NCBI GenBank assembly: GCA_016285415.1
Contig: JAEEQU010000020.1
Coordinates: forward strand, 1 to 14,575
Reading direction: 5' to 3'
Length of the DNA: 14,575 nt
Source: Alphaproteobacteria bacterium
GTDB taxonomy: Bacteria; Pseudomonadota; Alphaproteobacteria; Rs-D84
How positions within the stretch are numbered: the stretch's first letter is position 1; each line of letters starts with the position of its first letter. The position numbers and the translations under genes were made by a program. Below the pieces are notes generated by a model. That model had not been told where the DNA came from and searched no databases. It worked only from the letters and a program-made list of their open reading frames with translations. This document shows, one piece after another, positions 5,780-12,761 of this stretch.

Positions 5780-7870
5780 TTATTTATTTGAAACAACCGC
5801 AGAATCGGGTTTTATGACCCCATTGGCCAAATCTAAAACCGATTCATCAAGCCATTCGGGATCACCACGCCGTGGGTGTGCGCCCTTTTTCAACGCGGTT
5901 TTACAAGGATGCTCGTCCGCCAACCAGTTTTCTAATAAATCCCCCGCCAATAATCCGACGCCTGCACCTGCGACCAACCCAAGCCCCCCTGTAAACGGCG
6001 CAAGTAACAATCCCAACCCCGTTGCAGACAATGCTTTACCGGCGACGGCGGCGCCACTGATTTTAATATCAGGTTCGGCCAAATTTCCACTTATTGTGAT
6101 TGTGTTAACAACGTTCCCTGTAATAGATAACTTTAACCCACGTACTGGTATAGTTGTCAAAGACATACTCATCTTTTCGCGTCCCAAATCTAAACTGCCG
6201 TCCAGCATGACATTTATTGCATTTGTTTCCACCGCAACACCATTTTGCGTTTCAATCAGCCCATTACGCAATTTTAGATTTGTCGCCAAACAATGAATTT
6301 TCATTTGGTCGTACTTTTTCTTGGACGCAAACATGTCATGAATATTGTGTCGCAAACTGGTCAGGAAATCTGTCCCATACATATATGCCACCAAATCAGA
6401 ATGTGCATATCCGCCCGCCGCAGAATATACACGCACAGGGCCATTTATCGTATGCATAACTTCGGACATATTGGTCCCAGATGCCCGAACATACATTTCA
6501 AAATCAACTGGCAATTCTGATATAAAATCATTTGTGTTTATTTGTTCCAATAATGTTCCCATAACAATGCCACGCCCAACACCGCCCATTTCCAGATTAA
6601 TACGGCCATCGGCATCTATGTCGCCATTTATCGCCGCGTTAACATTTCCATCGGCAAACACAACATTTGCATCTATGCGCAATACTGCATCACGAACACT
6701 GGCATTAACCTTCATCTTATTCAACGATAATTTGCGATAGACAATCATTTGGCCAATATCAACATTTACAACCGCATTTGTTTCATGCAAATATTTTCCA
6801 TACAGTGGCATATCTTTGAATACATTTGGTTTGTATTTTCCAAAATGTGGTGTACTGCCATATATTTCGGGGAATAATTCCATCAAATTTATTTTCTTGG
6901 AACTGATATTCGCGGTCATATTAAGACGTTTTTTTGACCAATCCAACATACCCGAAAAATTAATATCACTGCCACGAACGGCAATAGAAGATTTGTGTAT
7001 CGTTACCTTGCTGTGTCCCAACCCACCAGATATATTAACCTTGATTTCTGGCATTTTTGGTAATTCAAGATTCAACATCTCGCCAATTGGACGCACATCA
7101 GGAATATCACCTTTGATAATAAAATCAATTGGTATCTTACTGGTCCCTTCTAATGCAATATTTGCAATCAGGGTATCCCCTTCGGATGAAAAAGCAAACT
7201 TTACCGGATACACTTTTCGTTCTGAATTGTATTTATCAAACGACAGTATAAATGGAATAACATTGTTTTTTAATTTTATCCAACCCCTGTATTCACGATT
7301 TTTATCAAAGTTCCCTGCTCTGATATTTACACGTGGCAAAATGTATTTTTCACCATCAACATTTGCTTCAAAATTAACAATATCTATACCACCCAGTCCA
7401 GGATCCATAAATGGATATTCTGGGTTTTCAACATCGCCCTGTTCCGCAGATTCCGCCGTATTGGCATTTTTATCATTTTCCGCATTTATATTATCGTTCC
7501 AAAACAACTTACTATTTTTTATACGAACATGTTGAATTGTTGGTCTGTTTCTAAATAACGATAATAAATTCAATCTTACTTCCAGTGTATCGGCCTCAAA
7601 CAAATTCTTGTGCTTTTCACCCGGCGCATTTGGAACCGTAATTTTGTTAATAACCACATGTGGACGCAATGATAGTTTCCACGAAACATCACCCGCAATT
7701 TCAACCGGCAACCCCGTAGAACTGCGCAGTATCCCAAGTATATTTTCACGTAAACTATTTGTATCTATTTTGGATAACGCAACAACAACCGCAACAACAA
7801 ACACCGCAAAGAACAAAAAGACCGCGCGGGCAATAATCAAAAATTTTGTTCTGCGTGTCATACGTCTCAT
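5780..7870 (-). CDS. AsmA-family inner-membrane/periplasmic protein
   Basis: 696 residues. A basic start and one membrane segment (about 10-33) are followed by the AsmA-type entry IDTNSLRENILGIL..TGLPVEIAGDVSWKLSLRPHVVINKI, then a long periplasmic region of repeated amphipathic beta-strands. The C-terminus holds an AsmA_2-like region ending with a Gly/Ala-rich hydrophobic segment (LGLLLAPFTGGLGLVAGAGVGLLAG, about 620-645) and a CKTALKKG tail. AsmA-like proteins form beta-rich bridges linked to lipid transport and outer-membrane integrity; the exact role here is inferred. Start ATG 7868-7870 has AAAGGAT, which overlaps the stop codon of the preceding rluC-like gene 12 nt away, so the two are cotranscribed and possibly translationally coupled. 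A nearby in-frame ATG three codons later is a less likely start. Confidence 0.88.
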   Translation of the reverse strand: MRRMTRRTKFLIIARAVFLFFAVFVVAVVVALSKIDTNSLRENILGILRSSTGLPVEIAGDVSWKLSLRPHVVINKITVPNAPGEKHKNLFEADTLEVRLNLLSLFRNRPTIQHVRIKNSKLFWNDNINAENDKNANTAESAEQGDVENPEYPFMDPGLGGIDIVNFEANVDGEKYILPRVNIRAGNFDKNREYRGWIKLKNNVIPFILSFDKYNSERKVYPVKFAFSSEGDTLIANIALEGTSKIPIDFIIKGDIPDVRPIGEMLNLELPKMPEIKVNISGGLGHSKVTIHKSSIAVRGSDINFSGMLDWSKKRLNMTANISSKKINLMELFPEIYGSTPHFGKYKPNVFKDMPLYGKYLHETNAVVNVDIGQMIVYRKLSLNKMKVNASVRDAVLRIDANVVFADGNVNAAINGDIDADGRINLEMGGVGRGIVMGTLLEQINTNDFISELPVDFEMYVRASGTNMSEVMHTINGPVRVYSAAGGYAHSDLVAYMYGTDFLTSLRHNIHDMFASKKKYDQMKIHCLATNLKLRNGLIETQNGVAVETNAINVMLDGSLDLGREKMSMSLTTIPVRGLKLSITGNVVNTITISGNLAEPDIKISGAAVAGKALSATGLGLLLAPFTGGLGLVAGAGVGLLAGDLLENWLADEHPCKTALKKGAHPRRGDPEWLDESVLDLANGVIKPDSAVVSNK

Positions 7871-7882
7871 GTTTTTATCCTT

Positions 7883-8848
7883 TTATGGCAATTGTAATTC
7901 CAACAAATGCATCACTGGTTTCATAAATTCTGGTACTGGCGCGCGGAAAGTCACAATTTTCCCAGTTGACGGATGTTGAATTGTAATCTTGTATGCGAAC
8001 AAAAACAAATTATTTGTTGCCAACACAGATTGCAACCCTGGATCCATTTCTTTGTTGCGACCGTATAAATCATCACCAACTATTGGCGCCCCAAGACAGA
8101 ATGCACTATGCATACGTAATTGGTGTGTCCGCCCAGTTTTCGGCATAAACAAAACCCATGTTAACATTCCCGATGCACGCGACAGCACACGATATTCTGT
8201 AATTGCATGATGCGGTCGTGCACCTGTTCCATTTTCACGTGTCGGTGTATCAAATACGCGACCCTTTAACAAATAATTATCTATTGTGCCATGCGATTCG
8301 GCAACATCACCATTTAATAATGCCAGATATTCTTTGCGTGCGGTTTTATTTTGAAATGCATGCGATAAAACCTGAGCCGCATGTTGATTTTTTGCAACCA
8401 CCAACAGACCACTGGTTTCCATATCTAGCCGATGAACCAATGATATTTTGGCATACGGGAACAATGCCGCCGCCATTTTATCAATAGATTTACGAATACC
8501 TGTTCCACCTTGAACCGCAATTCCCGCAGGTTTATTAAACACAACAATATCATCATCACTGTGAACTATGGTCTGACGTAATTTTTCCAAATCAGACAGC
8601 GAAAATTTTTCACCCGATTCGTCTTTTTTAGGCGCGACCAAATAACTGCTGATTGTTGGCGGGATACGAACGGCATCGCCTTCGTGTAATATTTCCATCC
8701 CCTTGCATCGCGCGGAATTAACACGCACCTGGCCACCACGACACAGACGATAAAATTCACGCTGGGGCATGGACGGGAAATGCCGCAAGAACCACCTTAG
8801 CAGTCGTGTTCCATCCTCAACCGGCGAAACAATAATTGTATCCGCCAT
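7883..8848 (-). CDS. rluC: RluC-type 23S rRNA pseudouridine synthase
   Basis: 321 residues. Converts specific uridines of 23S rRNA to pseudouridine. Residues about 14-70 form an S4 RNA-binding domain (RLLRWFLRHFP..LCRGGQVRVNSARCKGMEILHEGDAVRIPP), which favours RluC over RluD or RluA. The RluA-family catalytic motif VHRLDMETSGLLVVAK carries the nucleophile Asp142, and MPKTGRTHQLRMHSA and GAPIVGDDLYG complete the fold. The ATG at 8846-8848 starts 3 nt after the stop of the pilin-like gene and has no good Shine-Dalgarno site, so translation is probably coupled. It is the middle gene of a three-gene operon. The family is certain; the exact target uridines cannot be read from sequence. Confidence 0.92.
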   Translation of the reverse strand: MADTIIVSPVEDGTRLLRWFLRHFPSMPQREFYRLCRGGQVRVNSARCKGMEILHEGDAVRIPPTISSYLVAPKKDESGEKFSLSDLEKLRQTIVHSDDDIVVFNKPAGIAVQGGTGIRKSIDKMAAALFPYAKISLVHRLDMETSGLLVVAKNQHAAQVLSHAFQNKTARKEYLALLNGDVAESHGTIDNYLLKGRVFDTPTRENGTGARPHHAITEYRVLSRASGMLTWVLFMPKTGRTHQLRMHSAFCLGAPIVGDDLYGRNKEMDPGLQSVLATNNLFLFAYKITIQHPSTGKIVTFRAPVPEFMKPVMHLLELQLP

Positions 8849-8851
8849 GTA

Positions 8852-9316
8852 CTATTCGCCGTATGTTATTTTTACAACATTCTTGCCGTTGCCCAAATTG
8901 CACATACCTGTTGCGCCACTTTGTCTACCATCGGAATTCATATAACCGACCGAATCGGCCCATGCCTTGGTTGCGAAATATTCGCAATCTGCATCCGCCA
9001 GCCCAGTAACTGACACAACAAATTGACGTGGATTCGCCGGATCAACAGATAATTCATATGTACCACCATATGGGTTCTTGGATGACATTCCCATCACGCT
9101 AAATATTGTTGAACTGTTGATATTTGAGAAATCGTCATATTCGCCCAATAACTGACGCACGCCCATTACAATTTGTATTACCTCTTCATTCACCGTGTTG
9201 CGTTTTTGCGTACGCATTGCACTTGAAATTAAAAGTATCGCACCACCCGTGATGACGCCCATAATGGCAAGCACCCCAAGCATTTCTATCATTGAACGAC
9301 CAGATTCATGTTTCAT
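8852..9316 (-). CDS. type IV pilin/pseudopilin-like protein
   Basis: 154 residues. A very short leader (MKHESG) is followed by RSMIEMLGVLAIMGVITGGAILLISSA: a prepilin-peptidase site after Gly6 with Glu at mature position +5, then the hydrophobic helix that anchors and assembles pilins. Arg at +1 instead of Phe or Met is unusual. The rest is a small soluble head with two cysteines (DADCEYF and TGMCNLGNG), likely a disulfide-closed C-terminal loop. It resembles the PilS-type group more than PulG, but the assignment is tentative. Start ATG 9314-9316 has AAAGGAA. It leads an operon with the rluC-like and AsmA-like genes; no pilus ATPase, platform protein or prepilin peptidase lies in the window. 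Confidence 0.8.
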   Translation of the reverse strand: MKHESGRSMIEMLGVLAIMGVITGGAILLISSAMRTQKRNTVNEEVIQIVMGVRQLLGEYDDFSNINSSTIFSVMGMSSKNPYGGTYELSVDPANPRQFVVSVTGLADADCEYFATKAWADSVGYMNSDGRQSGATGMCNLGNGKNVVKITYGE

Positions 9317-9331
9317 TTTTTATTCCTTTAT

Positions 9332-9360
9332 TTGCTATTTTAATACTTTTATTCTATCAT
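9332..9360 (+). promoter_or_regulatory. uvrC promoter, predicted leaderless
   Basis: -35 TTGCTA (9332-9337), 17-nt spacer, -10 TATCAT (9355-9360). The ATG begins 8 nt after the -10 box, where transcription would start, and no Shine-Dalgarno site exists. Confidence 0.6.
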
Positions 9361-9379
9361 AAACACTATGAATATTCAA
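9351..9379 (-). promoter_or_regulatory. promoter of the pilin-rluC-AsmA operon
   Basis: Minus-strand -35 TTGAAT (9374-9379), 17-nt spacer, extended -10 TGATAGAAT with TAGAAT at 9351-9356. The -35 lies inside the first codons of uvrC and the -10 overlaps the uvrC -10 by two bases. Confidence 0.55.
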
Positions 9380-10792
9380 TTCAACGATTTAATTGTTAAT
9401 GCCCCAAGTTCGCCTGGGGTATATCGTATGTATGGTGCAGATGGCACCCTGTTATACGTGGGCAAGGCAAAAAATCTTGCAAATCGGCTGAATCAGTACG
9501 TGGATGTGTCTAAATTGGAACTGCATAAACAGGTTATGCGGTCACTGGTTACGCGGGTTGAATGGGAAATTACCCCCACAGAATCAGATGCGTTAATTTT
9601 GGAAGAAAAACTGATTAAAACCGAAAAGCCGAAATATAACATCATGCTGACCGATGGCAAAATGTATCCGATGCTGGCATTAACAAATCATAAATTTCCG
9701 CGATTATTAAAATTCCGTGGCAAAATATCGCAAAAACGTGATGTGTATGGTCCATACCCATCGGTTCAGGCATTAAATGAAACCATAAAAATGATTCAGA
9801 AAGTTTGCCGCATTCGTACATGCACCGATACATTTATGAATAATCGGGTGCGCCCATGCTTGCTGTATCAAATTGGACGATGCAGTGCACCATGCACAAT
9901 GAAAGTTTCCGACTATGATGAAAATGTAAAACTTGCACGCAGAATTTTAACTGGCGATAGCGAGCCAATTATAAACGAATTGTCGGAACAGATGAAAAAA
10001 TTATCTGATAATATGGATTATGAAAACGCGGGAATTATTCGTGATAAAATTGTGGCATTAACAAAAACATCTATTCGCGGTATACGAACAAATCCGCCGT
10101 ATAGAGCAAAATCTTATGACAATACTAATTGGAATGAAACTGTATCCGAAATGGAAAAATGGATTGGCAAAAAAATAAATTATGTTGGTGTTTTTGATAA
10201 TTCGCATTTGTTCGGCACAAACCCAGTTGGTGCAATGATTGCATTTGGTCATGATGGTTTTATAAAAAGCGGATATCGCCATTTTAAATTACGCGACCGC
10301 GCACGCGCCGGAAATGATATTGCGATGATGCAAGAATTTGTATCACGTGCCATAGAAAACAATCCAAACATAGATTTAATAATTGTTGATGGTGGTCGTG
10401 CGCAATGGAATATCGCACATGAAACCGCACCAAACATTGCCGTCATTGGTGTTACCAAGGGCGAAGTTCGCAATGGTGATGAACACTTTATTATGCCAGA
10501 CGGTTCCGAATATCGCACCATGCCAAAAGATTCAAAATTATTTTTATTACTGCGCCATGTTCGTGACGAAGCACACAGGTTTGTTATCACATACCATCGC
10601 ACAACGCGTGCAAAATCTATGACTGGATCATGTCTTGATGAAATAGATGGTATTGGTGCAACACGCAAAAAATTGCTGTTAAATCATTTCGGTTCGGTTC
10701 GCGCAATTATGGATGCAGATATAAATGCGTTGATTCGCGTTCCAGGCCTTGGAAAATCGGCCGCACAAAAAATATATAACCATTTTCACTAG
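9368..10792 (+). CDS. uvrC: compact UvrC excinuclease subunit
   Basis: 474 residues against about 600-610 for typical UvrC. With UvrB it makes the two incisions around bulky DNA damage in nucleotide excision repair. Order: GIY-YIG nuclease (PGVYRMY..LLYVGKAKNL, residues 16-36; Tyr19, Tyr30), a Cys-rich region (CLLYQIGRCSAPC), the UVR UvrB-binding motif (MDYENAGIIRDKI from 216), then the RNase H-like nuclease with Asp277 (FDNSH), Asp317 (GND), Asp341 (VDGG) and His403 (RDEAH), matching the E. coli Asp399, Asp438, Asp466 and His538, and a terminal (HhH)2 (DEIDGIGATRKK, VPGLGKSAAQKI). The distance from UVR to the first Asp is about 61 residues instead of roughly 190, so about 125 linker-domain residues are missing in frame. 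No frameshift is seen. Probably functional but reduced. Confidence 0.93.
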   Translation: MNIQFNDLIVNAPSSPGVYRMYGADGTLLYVGKAKNLANRLNQYVDVSKLELHKQVMRSLVTRVEWEITPTESDALILEEKLIKTEKPKYNIMLTDGKMYPMLALTNHKFPRLLKFRGKISQKRDVYGPYPSVQALNETIKMIQKVCRIRTCTDTFMNNRVRPCLLYQIGRCSAPCTMKVSDYDENVKLARRILTGDSEPIINELSEQMKKLSDNMDYENAGIIRDKIVALTKTSIRGIRTNPPYRAKSYDNTNWNETVSEMEKWIGKKINYVGVFDNSHLFGTNPVGAMIAFGHDGFIKSGYRHFKLRDRARAGNDIAMMQEFVSRAIENNPNIDLIIVDGGRAQWNIAHETAPNIAVIGVTKGEVRNGDEHFIMPDGSEYRTMPKDSKLFLLLRHVRDEAHRFVITYHRTTRAKSMTGSCLDEIDGIGATRKKLLLNHFGSVRAIMDADINALIRVPGLGKSAAQKIYNHFH

Positions 10793-10797
10793 TAATG

Positions 10798-10806
10798 TGC
10801 TATAAT
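10798..10806 (+). promoter_or_regulatory. pgsA promoter, extended -10
   Basis: TGCTATAAT, a consensus extended -10, begins 5 nt past the uvrC stop codon; the -35 is poor. A leader of about 28 nt with AAGGAGAAAAAGGA follows, so pgsA can be expressed apart from uvrC. Confidence 0.6.
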
Positions 10807-10840
10807 TTCCAAATAAGTAATAACCAAGGAGAAAAAGGAC

Positions 10841-11440
10841 ATGAAATTTTTTGTGAATTTTCTTTCATCATTTCGTATTTTTGCGTCTTTTGCGATTGTT
10901 GGAACAATGATGTGCGATATGTATTTAACAACATTGATTCTATTTTTGCTGGCGGCGATAAGCGATTTCTTTGATGGATACCTTGCACGCAAATATAATG
11001 CATGCACAAATTTGGGTTCGGTTTTGGACAGCATTGCCGATAAATTTTTGATTATTAATACATATATTATGATGTGCATCATGATGCAAAGATGGTTTAT
11101 AATTATTCCCATTATTCTGATGATTGCCCGCGAATTATATATTAGTGGTCTGCGTGAATTTATGGGGACACAGAAAATGACATTGGCGCATCCAAAATCA
11201 CGCTTTGCCCCTGGCAAGATTAAGGCAGCCATGCAAATGATTAGCATTATCGCATTTTTGGGTTGTTTATGGATAAGTGTATCACTTGGCACAATAACAA
11301 ATTTGAACCTGTTTGTTTACACTCTATCTATTTTGTTTAATATTGGTATATTTTCATTGTGGTTTGCATTGGCGACAAGTATATGGTCGGCGGCGCAATA
11401 CACAATGGATTTCGCCCAACAATTAAAGAAAATAAAATAA
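10841..11440 (+). CDS. pgsA: CDP-diacylglycerol-glycerol-3-phosphate 3-phosphatidyltransferase
   Basis: 199 residues, the usual PgsA length. This inner-membrane enzyme joins CDP-diacylglycerol and sn-glycerol 3-phosphate to give phosphatidylglycerol phosphate and CMP, the committed step to phosphatidylglycerol and cardiolipin. The CDP-alcohol phosphotransferase signature DGx2ARx8Gx3Dx3D is complete (DGYLAR, then G, D, D in NLGSVLDSIAD). ARELYISGLREFMG matches the PgsA-specific region. Several hydrophobic helices are visible (about 12-40, 70-93, 126-150 and 155-180). Start ATG 10841 has a strong Shine-Dalgarno region. Downstream of uvrC with its own promoter; uvrC-pgsA adjacency is also known in other proteobacteria. 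The other CDP-OH-P enzymes (PssA, Pcs) are less likely because of the ARE..GLRE region. Confidence 0.9.
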   Translation: MKFFVNFLSSFRIFASFAIVGTMMCDMYLTTLILFLLAAISDFFDGYLARKYNACTNLGSVLDSIADKFLIINTYIMMCIMMQRWFIIIPIILMIARELYISGLREFMGTQKMTLAHPKSRFAPGKIKAAMQMISIIAFLGCLWISVSLGTITNLNLFVYTLSILFNIGIFSLWFALATSIWSAAQYTMDFAQQLKKIK

Positions 11441-11451
11441 TAAATTAAAAT

Positions 11452-11478
11452 GCCCGACAAATTGTCGGGCGTTTTTTT
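11452..11478. terminator. terminator of pgsA, probably shared with dnaJ
   Basis: GCCCGAC (11452-11458) and GTCGGGC (11464-11470) form a 7-bp GC-rich stem with a 5-nt loop, followed by seven T residues on the plus strand. The minus-strand side (ATTTTAATTTA) is T-rich too, so it may also stop dnaJ transcripts. Confidence 0.85.
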
Positions 11479-11490
11479 CACACATACCTT

Positions 11491-12618
11491 TTAAAACCAA
11501 CCTTTCTTGGCGCTTTTGGTTTCGGCAAATTCACCAAGTATCTTTTTCTGTTTTTCGGTCAATTTCGTTGGGATAATAATTCCAATATCTATATACAAAT
11601 CGCCAAACGATGAACCGCGCCCTGTTGGCATACCATGCCCACGAACACGCAGTTTTTCACCAACCTGTGTTCCGCTTGGAACCTTGACCGATAATTTTTT
11701 ATCATCAATTGTTTCTATTTCTATATCACCCCCAAGCGCAAGCGTCGTAAACGGTAAATCAACATGCATAATTAAATTGGGACCGTTACGATGGAATTTT
11801 TCATCAGGCCGCACACGCACATCCAAATAGAAATCGCCCGCCGGACCACCATTTGCACCCGCTTCGCCCTGTCCCCCAAGGCGCAACCGCGCACCATCTT
11901 CTATCCCCGCAGGAATCTTGACATCAATGGTTCTATTCTTATGTATAACCCCACTGCCATCGCAATCTGAACATTTTTTATCTATCTTGTGCCCTAACCC
12001 ATTGCATTCGGGACATGGTGTTTGCATTGCGAAAAATCCACGTTGAACATTGACATATCCCGTTCCATGACAGCGCGCGCAGGTTGGGGCCGGTTTACCA
12101 TCCGCCGTTCCATACCCATTGCATTTTTCACATTTGACATTACTGGAAAATTTAACTGTATGCGTTTTGCCAAAATACGCGTCGCGCAGTGATATTACAA
12201 CCTCGTCCAATAAATCGCGTCCGCGTTGTTGCGCGGTGGCACCACGTGCACCACCACCATCAAACCCACCAAAACCGAAACCACGCATCGCTTCGCGCAG
12301 GATATCTTCCATTCCGGCGCCACCACCCATATCAAAATGGAACGCCCCATTTCCGAACGGATTTCCGCCCATACCCGCCGATGCACCATTGCCACCGGCA
12401 AATGCCGCATCACCATATCGGTCATACGCCGCACGCTTTTGCGGGTCTTTTAATATATCAAATGCGTTGTTAACTTCTTTGAATTTTTCTTCGGCTGTTT
12501 TGTCCCCGGGATTTTTATCAGGATGATATTTCATCACCAATTTATGATACGCCTTTTTAATATCAGTATCTGACGCATCGCGCGCCACCCCTAAAACTTC
12601 GTATGGATTTTTGTTCAT
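11491..12618 (-). CDS. dnaJ: chaperone DnaJ (Hsp40, type I)
   Basis: 375 residues, the usual length. Cochaperone that delivers unfolded proteins to DnaK and stimulates its ATPase. In order: J domain (1-70) with the essential HPD at 32-34; a Gly/Phe-rich linker (about 75-125) rich in GG and GFGG; a zinc-binding region (163 to about 225) with all four CxxCxGxG repeats (CEKCNGYG, CARCHGTG, CPECNGLG, CSDCDGSG); then the two beta-rich substrate domains (IPAGIEDGARLRLGGQGEAG, KVPSGTQVGEKLRVRGHGMP) and the C-terminal dimerisation part. Start ATG 12616-12618 has only a weak AGGGA about 11 nt upstream. dnaK is not in the window, so dnaJ is separated from its common partner. Divergent from parE. Confidence 0.97.
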   Translation of the reverse strand: MNKNPYEVLGVARDASDTDIKKAYHKLVMKYHPDKNPGDKTAEEKFKEVNNAFDILKDPQKRAAYDRYGDAAFAGGNGASAGMGGNPFGNGAFHFDMGGGAGMEDILREAMRGFGFGGFDGGGARGATAQQRGRDLLDEVVISLRDAYFGKTHTVKFSSNVKCEKCNGYGTADGKPAPTCARCHGTGYVNVQRGFFAMQTPCPECNGLGHKIDKKCSDCDGSGVIHKNRTIDVKIPAGIEDGARLRLGGQGEAGANGGPAGDFYLDVRVRPDEKFHRNGPNLIMHVDLPFTTLALGGDIEIETIDDKKLSVKVPSGTQVGEKLRVRGHGMPTGRGSSFGDLYIDIGIIIPTKLTEKQKKILGEFAETKSAKKGWF

Positions 12619-12635
12619 CTTTAATATTCCCTAGG

Positions 12636-12651
12636 TATTACTGCAGTAATA
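12636..12651. promoter_or_regulatory. 16-bp perfect palindrome upstream of dnaJ
   Basis: TATTACTGCAGTAATA is a perfect inverted repeat whose near edge is 18 nt from the dnaJ ATG. It overlaps the end of the predicted -10 box and covers the expected transcription start, as a repressor operator would. It is not the CIRCE/HrcA element. Confidence 0.45.
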
Positions 12652-12677
12652 TATAATTACAATTTAAATAAAATCAA
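12650..12677 (-). promoter_or_regulatory. dnaJ promoter
   Basis: Minus-strand -35 TTGATT (12672-12677), 16-nt spacer, -10 TATATA (12650-12655). It looks sigma70-like; I see no CTTGAA/CCCCAT-type heat-shock promoter. Confidence 0.45.
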
Positions 12678-12723
12678 GGCCACAGGAATCTTATTATTTT
12701 TTCGTTCCACTTTATGTTTGGAC

Positions 12724-12752
12724 TTGCACAAAACGAAATAATGTTCTAATAA
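12724..12752 (+). promoter_or_regulatory. parE promoter, predicted leaderless
   Basis: -35 TTGCAC (12724-12729; same hexamer as at dnaN), 17-nt spacer, -10 TAATAA (12747-12752). The ATG at 12762 lies 9 nt past the -10 box, leaving a leader of at most a few bases and no ribosome-binding site. Confidence 0.5.
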
Positions 12753-12761
12753 TATACCGTT

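Noticed and set aside
5814..7979. Several plus-strand open frames (up to 239 codons) opposite the AsmA-family gene
   Set aside because: They lie fully antisense to a well-supported gene, lack ribosome sites and show low-complexity translations typical of shadow frames.
9368..10792. uvrC as a frameshifted or truncated pseudogene
   Set aside because: The frame is continuous, both ends of the protein are present and all catalytic residues are kept, so an in-frame compaction fits better.
10789..11292. 167-codon minus-strand frame opposite pgsA
   Set aside because: Antisense shadow; pgsA has the full catalytic signature, a Shine-Dalgarno site and promoter.
12119..12526. 135-codon plus-strand frame opposite dnaJ
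   Set aside because: Pro/Ser-rich translation is the mirror of the Gly-rich dnaJ linker; no independent support.
12619..12761. CIRCE (HrcA) element or sigma32 promoter for dnaJ
   Set aside because: No TTAGCACTC-N9-GAGTGCTAA and no CTTGAA/CCCCAT pair was found in the intergenic region.
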